Assembly: GCF_945906775.1 (NCBI RefSeq)
Contig: NZ_CAMDRE010000001.1
Span: 868,001 to 932,000, forward strand
Direction: 5' to 3'
Length of the DNA stretch: 64,000 bases
Source of the DNA: Citrobacter sp. Marseille-Q6884
GTDB taxonomy: Bacteria > Pseudomonadota > Gammaproteobacteria > Enterobacterales > Enterobacteriaceae
Both the position numbers and the translations under genes were made by a program. Within the stretch, counting starts at the first letter, position 1, and each line of letters starts with the position of its first letter. Shown here piece by piece: positions 35,254 through 43,900 of the stretch. The notes under the pieces were generated by a model. It was not told the DNA's origin, did not search any database, and saw nothing but the letters and a program-made list of their open reading frames with translations.

Positions 35254-36606
35254 ATGACTAAGCATTATGATTACATCGCTATCGGTGGCGGCAGCGGCGG
35301 TATTGCATCGATTAACCGTGCCGCAATGTACGGCCAGAAATGCGCGTTGATTGAAGCCAAAGAGCTGGGCGGCACCTGCGTCAACGTGGGCTGTGTACCG
35401 AAAAAAGTGATGTGGCATGCTGCACAGATCCGTGAAGCGATTCACATGTACGGCCCCGATTACGGTTTCGACACCACCATCAATAAGTTCGACTGGGACA
35501 AACTGATCGCCAGCCGCACGGCCTATATCGATCGTATTCATACGTCATACGACAACGTATTGGGCAAAAATAACGTTGATGTGATCAAAGGCTTTGCCCG
35601 CTTCGTTGATGCTAAAACCATTGAAGTCAACGGTGAAACCATTACTGCCGATCATATTCTGATTGCGACCGGCGGTCGTCCGAGCCATCCGAATATTCCC
35701 GGTGTGGAATACGGCATTGATTCCGACGGTTTCTTTGAGTTACCGGCTCTGCCGAACCGCGTTGCGGTCGTCGGCGCAGGCTACATCGCCGTTGAACTGG
35801 CGGGCGTGATTAACGGGCTGGGAGCCCAAACGCATCTGTTTGTGCGTAAGCACGCGCCGCTGCGCAGCTTTGACCCGATGATCGTCGAAACGCTGGTTGA
35901 GGTGATGAACACCGAAGGCCCAACTCTGCATACCCACGCGATTCCCAAAGCGGTGGTTAAAAATGCCGATGGCAGCCTGACTCTTGAACTGGAAGACGGT
36001 CGTAGCGAAACGGTCGATTGCCTGATTTGGGCGATTGGTCGCGAACCGGCAACCGACAATTTCAACCTGGCGGCAACCGGCGTGAAAACCAATGAAAAAG
36101 GTTACATCGTCGTTGATAAATTCCAGAATACCAGCGTACAAGGTATTTACGCTGTGGGTGATAACACCGGTGCCGTTGAATTAACGCCTGTTGCCGTTGC
36201 CGCAGGCCGTCGCTTGTCTGAGCGCCTGTTTAACAACAAGCCGAACGAGCATCTGGACTACAGCAACATCCCGACCGTGGTCTTCAGCCACCCGCCAATC
36301 GGTACTGTAGGTTTAACCGAGCAGCAAGCGCGTGAACTGCATGGCGATGACCAGGTGAAAGTGTACAAATCATCGTTTACCGCAATGTACACCGCGGTGA
36401 CAACGCATCGTCAGCCGTGCCGTATGAAGCTGGTTTGCGTGGGTCCGGAAGAGAAGATTGTCGGTATTCACGGTATCGGCTTTGGTATGGATGAAATGTT
36501 GCAGGGCTTCGCGGTGGCGCTGAAAATGGGCGCAACCAAGAAAGACTTCGACAACACCGTTGCCATTCACCCGACGGCAGCAGAAGAGTTTGTGACCATG
36601 CGTTAA
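35254..36606 (+). CDS. gor: Glutathione reductase
   Basis: Cytoplasmic NADPH-dependent flavoenzyme that reduces glutathione disulfide. The 450-residue protein has the FAD motif GGGSGG (11-16), the redox-active disulfide C42-VNVG-C47, NADPH-binding VVGAGYIAVELAGV with the NADPH-type arginine (VRKHAPLR) after it, and the C-terminal catalytic HPTAAEEF (His439). AAGGAT precedes the ATG. In E. coli gor is followed by arsRBC and the acid-fitness island; here it is followed directly by yhjA. Confidence 0.98.
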   Translation: MTKHYDYIAIGGGSGGIASINRAAMYGQKCALIEAKELGGTCVNVGCVPKKVMWHAAQIREAIHMYGPDYGFDTTINKFDWDKLIASRTAYIDRIHTSYDNVLGKNNVDVIKGFARFVDAKTIEVNGETITADHILIATGGRPSHPNIPGVEYGIDSDGFFELPALPNRVAVVGAGYIAVELAGVINGLGAQTHLFVRKHAPLRSFDPMIVETLVEVMNTEGPTLHTHAIPKAVVKNADGSLTLELEDGRSETVDCLIWAIGREPATDNFNLAATGVKTNEKGYIVVDKFQNTSVQGIYAVGDNTGAVELTPVAVAAGRRLSERLFNNKPNEHLDYSNIPTVVFSHPPIGTVGLTEQQARELHGDDQVKVYKSSFTAMYTAVTTHRQPCRMKLVCVGPEEKIVGIHGIGFGMDEMLQGFAVALKMGATKKDFDNTVAIHPTAAEEFVTMR

Positions 36607-36617
36607 TCGCACGGCAA

Positions 36618-36657
36618 TAAAAAAACCGCCCATAAGCTAACCGTGGGCGGTTTTTTT
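36618..36657. terminator. Bidirectional terminator between gor and yhjA
   Basis: AAAAAACCGCCCA and TGGGCGGTTTTTTT form a strong stem with A- and T-runs on both sides, located between the convergent ends of gor and yhjA. Confidence 0.92.
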
Positions 36658-36668
36658 CGCACGTGTAA

Positions 36669-38063
36669 TTACTTATTCTGCATATACGGCGTATAAACCC
36701 CGTTTAGACTTTCCAGGAACGCCACGATATCGTCGATATCTTCCTGCGGAAGTTCTTTGCCGACCTGAAAACGCAACATCAGTTTTACCGCACCGTCGAG
36801 CGTCTGAACATCACCCCGATGGAAATAAGGCGCAGTCAGTGCCACGTTACGTAATCCAGGGACTTTCTGGCGCAGTTTGTCACGTAATTCTTTGGTGACA
36901 TTCATACGACCAATATCTGCAGCGGTCACTTCACCGAAATTAAAGTCCTTTTTCAAACCCAAAGGTTCGAATGAACGCCCACCCAAAATAATACCGCCAT
37001 GGCAGGTCGCACACTTATTTTCCTTAAATAACTGATAGCCATGTTTTTGCTGGGCAGTTAACGCCGTTTCATCACCGCGTAACCACTTATCAAACGGCGA
37101 ATTGGGTGTAATCAACGTTTTTTCAAACTCAGCAATCGCATCGGTAATATTGTCACCGCTAAATCCCTGTGGATAGACCGCGATAAATTCCTGCTTCAAC
37201 ACCGGGTCTTTATCCAGCTTCTGGATAATTTCATCCCAGGATTTCGATGCCATTTCAATGGGATTCAGCGGTGGACCACCTGCCTGAGCCTGCAATGTTG
37301 GCGCTCGACCATCCCAGAATTGCTCAACGTTAAATACCGAGTTAAATACCGTTGGCGCATTAATAGGCCCCACAGCACCACCCACACCGATTGACGTTTT
37401 TCTGCCATCCACACCCCCCGCATTCAGGGCGTGGCAATGAGCACAAGAAATCGTGCTGTCACCGGAAATACGCGGGTCATGATACAGCGTAAAGCCCAAT
37501 GCCACTTTTCGGGCGTCGGTCGGGAGGCTTTCGGGAATCGGCTGAACAGGTTCATTACGATGCTGCGTTGCCGTATCACGACTGGCGTAGTACTGTTCAC
37601 GCTGTTTCGCGATCCAGCCAAGAATTTCTTCTCGCTGCGCATCACTCACCTTACCGGCCCAGTGCAGCGCGGTATAACGTGTCGGCGGCATGGTGTCGTA
37701 CTGCATGACCCATTCAATCTTATTGAGATCGCTTTGCGAAACGGGTTTATCCGCGACCAGCGCCGCACGTACGGCTTCGAGATTGAAAGATTTATATCCC
37801 AGTTGAATATCGTAGTTCATCAACTGTTTAGCGACCGGAAAAGAAGAATAGAAAGGTAATTCCGCCGAAGGCGTGTGACAATAATCGCATCCTTTTTCGC
37901 GTAAAAACCCTAATACTTTATTATTGTCTTCCAGTGTAGAGGCCTGAACATCAGCCTGTTTACTACGTTGATTATCGTGATACCACACATAACCGGATAA
38001 TCCAAAATAACAAATCACGATGCCAGCTATGGCAATCGCGGTAAGACGGGTAATGATTTTCAT
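36669..38063 (-). CDS. yhjA: Tri-haem cytochrome c peroxidase YhjA (Ccp)
   Basis: Periplasm-facing, quinol-linked peroxidase that lets E. coli use H2O2 as an electron acceptor under anoxia. The 464-residue protein has an N-terminal anchor/signal helix (about 6-27) and three haem c sites: C59-DY-C62-H63 in the extra N-terminal domain, C207-AH-C210-H211 and C351-AT-C354-H355 in the bacterial CCP core. The ATG at 38063 gives the family length; 40 in-frame upstream codons would run through the promoter. A perfect FNR box lies 107-120 bases upstream. Confidence 0.96.
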   Translation of the reverse strand: MKIITRLTAIAIAGIVICYFGLSGYVWYHDNQRSKQADVQASTLEDNNKVLGFLREKGCDYCHTPSAELPFYSSFPVAKQLMNYDIQLGYKSFNLEAVRAALVADKPVSQSDLNKIEWVMQYDTMPPTRYTALHWAGKVSDAQREEILGWIAKQREQYYASRDTATQHRNEPVQPIPESLPTDARKVALGFTLYHDPRISGDSTISCAHCHALNAGGVDGRKTSIGVGGAVGPINAPTVFNSVFNVEQFWDGRAPTLQAQAGGPPLNPIEMASKSWDEIIQKLDKDPVLKQEFIAVYPQGFSGDNITDAIAEFEKTLITPNSPFDKWLRGDETALTAQQKHGYQLFKENKCATCHGGIILGGRSFEPLGLKKDFNFGEVTAADIGRMNVTKELRDKLRQKVPGLRNVALTAPYFHRGDVQTLDGAVKLMLRFQVGKELPQEDIDDIVAFLESLNGVYTPYMQNK

Positions 38064-38488
38064 TATTTTACCCTCACCGTTGTGAGTTATTGTGACCCAG
38101 AAAATTAGAATAATTAATGCGCAGTCTTTTTCAGACCTGACCATCATAGGAAATAAGGGGGATACTATTTTGATAAGTATCAATCAATTACATGGGCAAG
38201 AACTATCGATAGAATAGCCTGCGCCTATTATCTGCAGAATCCGTTGCGTATTTCTGTTCACATATCGTTGCAACTGAATGTTCTGAAAATGAAAGCGCTT
38301 CAGCATCGCATAATTTAAAATTATTCATTTTTATCATTAAGATAGAAATATTCCCTTTGGTTTAAAAACCATAAAAACGTGATTGAACGCACGTTTTACT
38401 CACCCGATACCGAAGCGAATGTCTACGCTTAACAGACAGCCGGACAATAGCCTTATTCTCTCAACTTCTACCGGAGGTCTTGCTCATT
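38064..38488. other. yhjA-treF divergent intergenic region
   Basis: This 425-base gap holds the yhjA promoter with an FNR box (38170-38183), an AT-rich middle and the treF leader with ribosome site CGGAGGT (38472-38478). A short palindrome GGTTTAAAAACC (38359-38370) and ACGTGATTGAACGCACGT are also seen. No small gene is evident. Confidence 0.5.
38170..38183. promoter_or_regulatory. FNR box upstream of yhjA
   Basis: TTGATAAGTATCAA is a perfect match to the FNR consensus TTGAT-N4-ATCAA. If it is centred at -41.5 the yhjA transcript would start near 38135. FNR (and OxyR) activation of yhjA is established in E. coli. Confidence 0.85.
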
Positions 38489-40138
38489 ATGCTCAACCAG
38501 AAACACCCCCACGCCCCTTCAGAAGAACTCACGATCGACGTCGATCTGCTTTATGAAATGGATCCGTGCGAGTTAAAGCTGGATGAAATGATTGAGGCAG
38601 AGCCCGAGCCCGAAATGATTGAAGGGTTACCCGCATCTGACGCCCTGACGCCAGCCGATCGCTATCTTGAGCTGTTCGAGCACGTCCAGTCGTCAAAAAT
38701 GTTTGCCGACAGTAAAACCTTCCCCGACTGCGCCCCCAAAATGGATCCCCTGGACATTCTGATCCGTTACCGCAAGGTCAGACGTCACCGTGATTTTGAT
38801 TTGCGACGCTTTGTCGAGAACCATTTCTGGCTACCGGAAACGCCCTCCAGTGAATATGTTTCCGACCCGGATAACTCGTTGAAAGAACATATCGACCAAC
38901 TGTGGCCAGTACTGACGCGCGAACCGCAGGATCACATTCCCTGGTCCTCGCTACTGGCGTTACCGCAATCGTACATTGTGCCCGGCGGACGTTTTAGCGA
39001 GACCTACTATTGGGATTCCTACTTCACCATGTTAGGTCTGGCAGAAAGTGGCCGGGAAGATCTGCTGAAATGCATGGCGGATAACTTTGCCTGGATGATT
39101 GAAAACTATGGCCACATCCCGAACGGCAATCGGACTTACTATCTGAGTCGCTCTCAGCCACCGGTCTTTGCCCTGATGGTGGAATTGTTTGAAGAAGATG
39201 GCGTGCGCGGCGCACGTCGTTACCTGGATCACCTAAAAATGGAGTATGCCTTCTGGATGGATGGCGCCGATTCTTTGGTGCTCAACCAGGCGTACCGCCA
39301 CGTCATCAGAATGCCGGACGGCTCCTTGCTTAACCGTTACTGGGACGACAGGGATACCCCCCGCGATGAGTCGTGGATCGAGGATGTAGAGACCGCCAAG
39401 CATTCAGGTCGCCCTCCCAATGAGGTCTATCGGGATCTGCGTGCCGGCGCGTCTTCCGGTTGGGATTACTCGTCACGCTGGCTTCGCGACGCGGGTCGCC
39501 TTGCCAGTATTCGCACGACTCAGTTTATCCCAATCGACCTGAACGCCTTCCTGTACAAGCTTGAAAGCACTATCGCCAACATTTCTGCGCTAAAAGGCGA
39601 ACGGGAAACCGAAGCGCTGTTTCGCCAGAAAGCCAGCGATCGCCGCGCCGCGGTGAACCGCTATTTGTGGGACGATGAAAACGGCTGCTACCGTGATTAC
39701 GACTGGCGTCGCGAACAAATGGCCCTCTTCTCTGCCGCCAGTATCGTCCCTCTGTATGTCGGTATGGCGACCCATGAACAGGCCGACCGGCTCGCAAACA
39801 CCGTTCGCAGCCGTTTGCTCACGCCCGGCGGTATTATGGCGACAGAGTATGAAACCGGTGAGCAGTGGGATAAACCTAACGGCTGGGCTCCGTTGCAGTG
39901 GATGGCCATTCAGGGATTCAAACTGTATGGCGATGACCATCTGGGGGATGAAATTGCCCGTAATTGGCTAAAAACCGTCAATCTTTTTTATCAGGAGCAC
40001 CACAAGCTAATCGAGAAATACCACATCGCAGACGGCACGCCGCGCGAAGGTGGCGGCGGGGAATATCCGTTGCAGGATGGCTTTGGCTGGACCAATGGCG
40101 TAGTACGCCGGTTAATCGGTCTGTATGGCGAACCGTAG
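38489..40138 (+). CDS. treF: Cytoplasmic trehalase TreF
   Basis: GH37 enzyme that hydrolyses trehalose to two glucoses in the cytoplasm, active at osmotic downshift. The 549-residue protein has both trehalase signatures, PGGRFSETYYWDSYF and QDGFGWTNGV, and the catalytic-acid region SGWDYSSRW; it lacks a signal peptide, distinguishing it from periplasmic TreA. The acidic N-terminal extension (ELKLDEMIEAEPEPEMIEG) is typical of TreF. The ATG at 38489 follows CGGAGGT; an alternative TTG three codons upstream is less likely. Confidence 0.97.
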   Translation: MLNQKHPHAPSEELTIDVDLLYEMDPCELKLDEMIEAEPEPEMIEGLPASDALTPADRYLELFEHVQSSKMFADSKTFPDCAPKMDPLDILIRYRKVRRHRDFDLRRFVENHFWLPETPSSEYVSDPDNSLKEHIDQLWPVLTREPQDHIPWSSLLALPQSYIVPGGRFSETYYWDSYFTMLGLAESGREDLLKCMADNFAWMIENYGHIPNGNRTYYLSRSQPPVFALMVELFEEDGVRGARRYLDHLKMEYAFWMDGADSLVLNQAYRHVIRMPDGSLLNRYWDDRDTPRDESWIEDVETAKHSGRPPNEVYRDLRAGASSGWDYSSRWLRDAGRLASIRTTQFIPIDLNAFLYKLESTIANISALKGERETEALFRQKASDRRAAVNRYLWDDENGCYRDYDWRREQMALFSAASIVPLYVGMATHEQADRLANTVRSRLLTPGGIMATEYETGEQWDKPNGWAPLQWMAIQGFKLYGDDHLGDEIARNWLKTVNLFYQEHHKLIEKYHIADGTPREGGGGEYPLQDGFGWTNGVVRRLIGLYGEP

Positions 40139-40168
40139 CGGTCAGGCTGCCTGATACACGTCAGGCAG

Positions 40169-41758
40169 TCAGTTAATCGCGTCATACAGCGCAGTATGGA
40201 TTTTCTGCCATTTCTTGTTCTCTGCGCTTGGCTCCGCACGGGCGCGTCGTTGCGCCTGTTTGGCATCATACTGCTGACGCGCAATCACTTCCGGTACCGC
40301 GCAAAAACTTTGCAGATAGCTTTTATGCAGCGACGTGAGCGAGGCGCCATTCGACATCGCGTGACTCACGGTGCTCATAAAGCGTCGGCAAGGTTTAGCC
40401 TCATCCATCTGCGAGGGATAACGCAGCAGAAGTTTCAGTACATCAGTATTGCCCGCCGCGAATGCCTGTTCCGTCCACGCCAGCTTCCAGTCCATACCGC
40501 CCTGCAGGAACAGTGACGTGACGCGGGTATCGTTACGATCGATAGCGGCCCGCATGTTAAAAGCATCCCAGGTAATGCCCATTCGGGTCACCGATTCCCG
40601 GGCTGATGGCGCATCACGCCGCGGCTCTTCCTGCACGATTTCCATTGATTGTCCCGAAGGAGCGGGCGGCGCAGGGGTGTTGAATAACCAGAATGCGCCC
40701 AGTGATATCACCAGCACCATCACACCGACAGCAACCCATAACATGCCGGAAATCAGTTGTTCACGCTCTTCAGCCGTCCGCTGCGCCCGTTTATCCGGCG
40801 GATCGATACTGTCAGCAATTTCCTGTTTATCTCCGCCGGCCTGTTCGTCCTTTTGCCTTGCCGCTTCCCAGAACTGATGGACAAGAGATGTCTCAGACTC
40901 CAGATACGATGCGGGATTAACACGTGTGCGCCGCTCTTCAAACGCCCGCTGCACCGGATGCGTAATTTGTCGGTACTGGAAATTTAGCAACATGAACTGT
41001 ACAGAGGTCAGCGGCTGCTGGGCAATGAGGCTGTTTCTCGCCAGTCGGCAATCATCCAGAAACATACGCAACGTTAGACGCGGCTCCACAAACAGCGTGA
41101 GCACCGAGGTATCGTTAAAAATCTGGGTAAAGTGGCGCACAAAGAGTTTCTTATCAACAACCATCAACGCCAGTTCGCTAAACAACATGCCGTCCAGCGC
41201 ATCACGGCTTTCCGCCAGCTTGAGCCAGCGGCGTAGGCGATCCGCACCAAAGTGTTGTTTCAGGAAGCTGTTTAGCGGGTGTTGGTCTGGCCATACGCGG
41301 GCAATCAGCCCTTTTAGCGTTAACTCGATAGCACGAAGCTGGCGTTGCGCCCGCATCTGCGCATCCGGCTCCGCACTTTCCATGTCGGTCTGATAGTTCA
41401 GCAGCGGCTGTCGCTGGCGTAAATGTTCCAGCGAGGCCACGAAGCGCAGCGCAGAAATCAGCTGATTTTCGCTGACCTCCTGCCCACTTTCATACTGGGG
41501 CACATTCTGCTGAAGATGGCGTAACCGCAGGGTGAACTGGCTTAATTGCGCATCATTCATTTGCAAGCGTCTGGCCACGGCGCCCCACCCACCCAAATTG
41601 AGTCGGGCCTGGTCGAGTTGCTCCAGAAACCAGCGAGGATCTTTACCTTCTGCGACGTGTACACCTAACAACAACAAGATTTCCACCGACGCCTGGCGAA
41701 TAATCCCCAAACAGTGTTCAAATGGCGTACATGTCGCCTGCAACGCGCTACTGGTCAT
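40169..41758 (-). CDS. HEPN-like / membrane / ankyrin-like protein (STY4199-like)
   Basis: A 529-residue protein not in E. coli K-12 at this place. By recall it resembles the Salmonella Typhi STY4199 family annotated as HEPN-domain; I could not verify this. Visible parts: a helical cytoplasmic region (1-300) with an Rx6H pattern (R105-H112, RFVASLEH) reminiscent of HEPN RNases, a charged linker, one membrane helix (about 337-359, SGMLWVAVGVMVLVISLGAFWLF), a Pro-rich linker and two ankyrin-like helical pairs (about 400-450). The ATG at 41758 is preferred since AGGG lies 6 bases before it. Function unknown. It is convergent with treF. Confidence 0.7.
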   Translation of the reverse strand: MTSSALQATCTPFEHCLGIIRQASVEILLLLGVHVAEGKDPRWFLEQLDQARLNLGGWGAVARRLQMNDAQLSQFTLRLRHLQQNVPQYESGQEVSENQLISALRFVASLEHLRQRQPLLNYQTDMESAEPDAQMRAQRQLRAIELTLKGLIARVWPDQHPLNSFLKQHFGADRLRRWLKLAESRDALDGMLFSELALMVVDKKLFVRHFTQIFNDTSVLTLFVEPRLTLRMFLDDCRLARNSLIAQQPLTSVQFMLLNFQYRQITHPVQRAFEERRTRVNPASYLESETSLVHQFWEAARQKDEQAGGDKQEIADSIDPPDKRAQRTAEEREQLISGMLWVAVGVMVLVISLGAFWLFNTPAPPAPSGQSMEIVQEEPRRDAPSARESVTRMGITWDAFNMRAAIDRNDTRVTSLFLQGGMDWKLAWTEQAFAAGNTDVLKLLLRYPSQMDEAKPCRRFMSTVSHAMSNGASLTSLHKSYLQSFCAVPEVIARQQYDAKQAQRRARAEPSAENKKWQKIHTALYDAIN

Positions 41759-41934
41759 TATCATCCCTAAAAGAGCCGCAAAAGTGCGACTTCACGATGG
41801 TATTTGTTTCTCTTTTTATAAAGTGGCACAGTGCAACGTTGTGCCGTTGTAAACTAAACACATTCATATAACAAATAAACATGTTTTACAGTGACAGCTG
41901 CATAATCCTTGAAAATACACCCGGAGATAAGTCC

Positions 41935-42474
41935 TTGCCCCTGTTGAGAACATCACGACTGACCTGTCGCCCGCTGACGGGAGATGACTGGCATTTTTTC
42001 CTGTCGTTGCAGCAGAATGCAGATGTCATGCGATTTGTTGCTGATGCCCGTACAGAAGAAGAGGTACGAGACGCCTTCAACTCACGCTTACCCGCATGGA
42101 CTCCCGCAAGCCCACACTGGTTGTGTCTGGTCGTTTGCGATAACGGCACGGGGTCACCGCTGGGGATTACTGGATATATTCATGAAAACAATGAATGTGC
42201 CGAAGTCGGTTTCCTGTTTGCGCCTGAGGCACAGGGCAAAGGCTATGGTACGGAGTCCTTGCGCGCCGTTTGTGATTTTGCCTTTACCGCCGGTGGGATA
42301 CGCCGACTGACAGCCTGCGTTACGGCGGGTAATTATGCTTCACGACAGTTGCTGGAAAAGGTGGGATTCGTACTCGAAGGCACACTACGCGAAAGCTACT
42401 GGCTGCAGCAAACCTGGCATGACGACTGGATTTTCGGGCTGTTAAAACAGGAATATCATCCGCTTCAGCCATAA
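41935..42474 (+). CDS. GNAT acetyltransferase, RimJ/RimL type
   Basis: A protein of about 179 residues in the RimJ/RimL-like GNAT family, which acetylates N-termini or small molecules. It starts LLRTSRLTCRPLTGDDWHFFLSLQ and has the acetyl-CoA loop EAQGKGYGTESLRAVCDFAF and the C-terminal NYASRQLLEKVGFVLEGTLRE typical of this branch. I choose the TTG at 41935, with CGGAGA about 8 bases upstream; an ATG at 41881 would add 18 residues but has no ribosome site. Substrate unknown. It is divergent from the HEPN-like gene and precedes a lysozyme-fold relic. Confidence 0.75.
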   Translation: MPLLRTSRLTCRPLTGDDWHFFLSLQQNADVMRFVADARTEEEVRDAFNSRLPAWTPASPHWLCLVVCDNGTGSPLGITGYIHENNECAEVGFLFAPEAQGKGYGTESLRAVCDFAFTAGGIRRLTACVTAGNYASRQLLEKVGFVLEGTLRESYWLQQTWHDDWIFGLLKQEYHPLQP

Positions 42475-42561
42475 GGCGTTTTACTGAATAAAACGGGCTG
42501 TTCGGCAACTACCGTCGCGGCTGGTTTTCTTTAGAATAATCCTCTTTTCAGAGGAATGATG

Positions 42562-42912
42562 ATGCCGCGCTGCCCCGGACACTTTACCCCCGCCTGTATC
42601 GCATTTATTAAGCAATGGCAGGGTCTGTCGCTGGAAAAATACCAGGATCAAAACGGAATATGGGTCATCGGCTACGGGCATGAAATTACCGCAGATGAAA
42701 ACTTCGATACGCCTATTTCCCTCGTGCAGGCAGAACAACTCCTGCTCAAGGATCTCTGTCGTTATGAAGCGCACCTGCGCGCGAAATTACCGCACCTACA
42801 AGATCGCTTTCAGCAAGAAGCGCTCATTGTGTGGATGCTCAGCGCAGGAATAACATCCATTCCTGCATCAGTAACGGGGTCAGTTAATATTTCACAGCCA
42901 GAGAGAGTCTGA
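42562..42912 (+). pseudogene. Lysozyme-fold (GH24) protein lacking catalytic residues, truncated
   Basis: A 116-residue frame whose N-terminus aligns with phage GH24 lysozymes: IKQWQGLSLEKYQDQNGIWV followed by IGYGHEIT. Placed on T4 lysozyme's E11-D20-T26 triad, the positions are Q20, D29 and V35, so the acid Glu and the Thr are both replaced. After about residue 85 the similarity stops: the expected second half (N-x-G and S-T regions) is missing and the frame ends just before the convergent yhjB. Three ATGs overlap (42556, 42559, 42562); AGAGGA favours the last. It is either a decaying gene or a repurposed binding protein. Confidence 0.6.
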
Positions 42913-42922
42913 CTGTGAAATA
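42888..42922. terminator. 10-bp inverted repeat between the lysozyme relic and yhjB
   Basis: TATTTCACAG and CTGTGAAATA pair perfectly around a 15-base loop, across the stop of the lysozyme-like frame and just after the yhjB stop. It lacks a T-run and may be a shared 3' structure. Confidence 0.5.
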
Positions 42923-42930
42923 ATTCGCGG

Positions 42931-43533
42931 TTAATGTGATGCGTTTAACATCATCGCCGCCTGCGTACGGTTTTTCACTTCCAGGCGCTGATAAAGCGAC
43001 TCAAGATGGGCTTTTACCGTCCCGGTGCTGATATTTAACATCCGACCTATTTGTTTATTTGATTCTCCCGCCGCCAGCATGGTCAGAATCTCTCGCTGAC
43101 GTGCGCTTAACGATTTTATATTGTCGCCGCCGCTCTCCGGTGAGGTCAGACAATCCCGGGGGAGAAACATCATGCCCATCGCCACGCTGTTGAGCGCAAG
43201 GACGAACGTTTCCACGTCAGAGTCACGCGGCACAATGGCCAGCACGTTTAATTGCGTGACCTCCTGCAACCACTTTTTACGGCAATCGGTGGCCGTTATC
43301 AGTACCTTTACCGCCGAAAATGACTGCGCGATTTTTTGCAGTAATTCCCGGCAAAACTCGCCATCGAAATCACCGTCAAGTATCACCAGCGCATTCGGAT
43401 AGGCTTCCAGCTTTTGCCAAAGGTCATCTGCCTGATTGACACCCTGAACATCCACTCCTGGAATATGTTGTTGCAAACTTATATTCATTCCATGAATAAA
43501 TATTGACTGCCTGTCAAACATGATTACCTGCAT
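42931..43533 (-). CDS. yhjB: LuxR-family response regulator-like protein YhjB
   Basis: A 200-residue regulator with an N-terminal receiver-like domain (MQVIMFDRQSIFIHG...ALVILDGDFDG) and a C-terminal LuxR/FixJ helix-turn-helix (SLSARQREILTMLAAGESNKQIGRMLNISTGTVKAHLESLYQRL, about 142-185). The phosphorylatable-Asp position appears in LDGD. No cognate histidine kinase is adjacent and targets are unknown. It equals E. coli YhjB in length. GGAGAG lies 6 bases before the ATG. Confidence 0.92.
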   Translation of the reverse strand: MQVIMFDRQSIFIHGMNISLQQHIPGVDVQGVNQADDLWQKLEAYPNALVILDGDFDGEFCRELLQKIAQSFSAVKVLITATDCRKKWLQEVTQLNVLAIVPRDSDVETFVLALNSVAMGMMFLPRDCLTSPESGGDNIKSLSARQREILTMLAAGESNKQIGRMLNISTGTVKAHLESLYQRLEVKNRTQAAMMLNASH

Positions 43534-43900
43534 TATTTCTCTCCGTCTGAATAAGATATTAGCCTTAACACGCGGAAGGGTATTATCCTCGGGATAAAAT
43601 AAGAACTCACCCTTTGGCGGAGGCCATTCTACCGACGAAAGGAGAAGAAAGAAGTCGAAATTATAAATCGTTACAGCTCAAACAAAAGGATTACATAATC
43701 CGATGAAAATAATGCCAGAGCATAAGAAATATCTTATTTTTGAGCTTCACAAATCTCTTATTAATATTATTTTCAGGCAGTCTATGATGTTGGCTAAAAA
43801 TAAGAAATCCTGCGTCGTAAACGAATATGTTACAAAACGCAAGATAGCATTAAGTGCTTATTCAACTATCCACTCCCCGTTGAATAAGCACCTTACAGGA
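43534..43900. other. AT-rich spacer between yhjB and the SDR gene
   Basis: This 367-base gap carries the yhjB promoter on the minus strand and the 3' hairpin of the SDR gene at 43854-43891. A 99-codon plus-strand frame (43703-44002) begins here, but half of it is antisense to the SDR gene and its ribosome site is weak, so I do not call it. Confidence 0.5.
43854..43891. terminator. Perfect 13-bp hairpin after the SDR gene
   Basis: GTGCTTATTCAAC and GTTGAATAAGCAC pair perfectly with a 12-base loop, 10 bases past the SDR stop on the minus strand. The following bases (TTAATGC) are only weakly T-rich, so it may end or protect the transcript. Confidence 0.6.
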
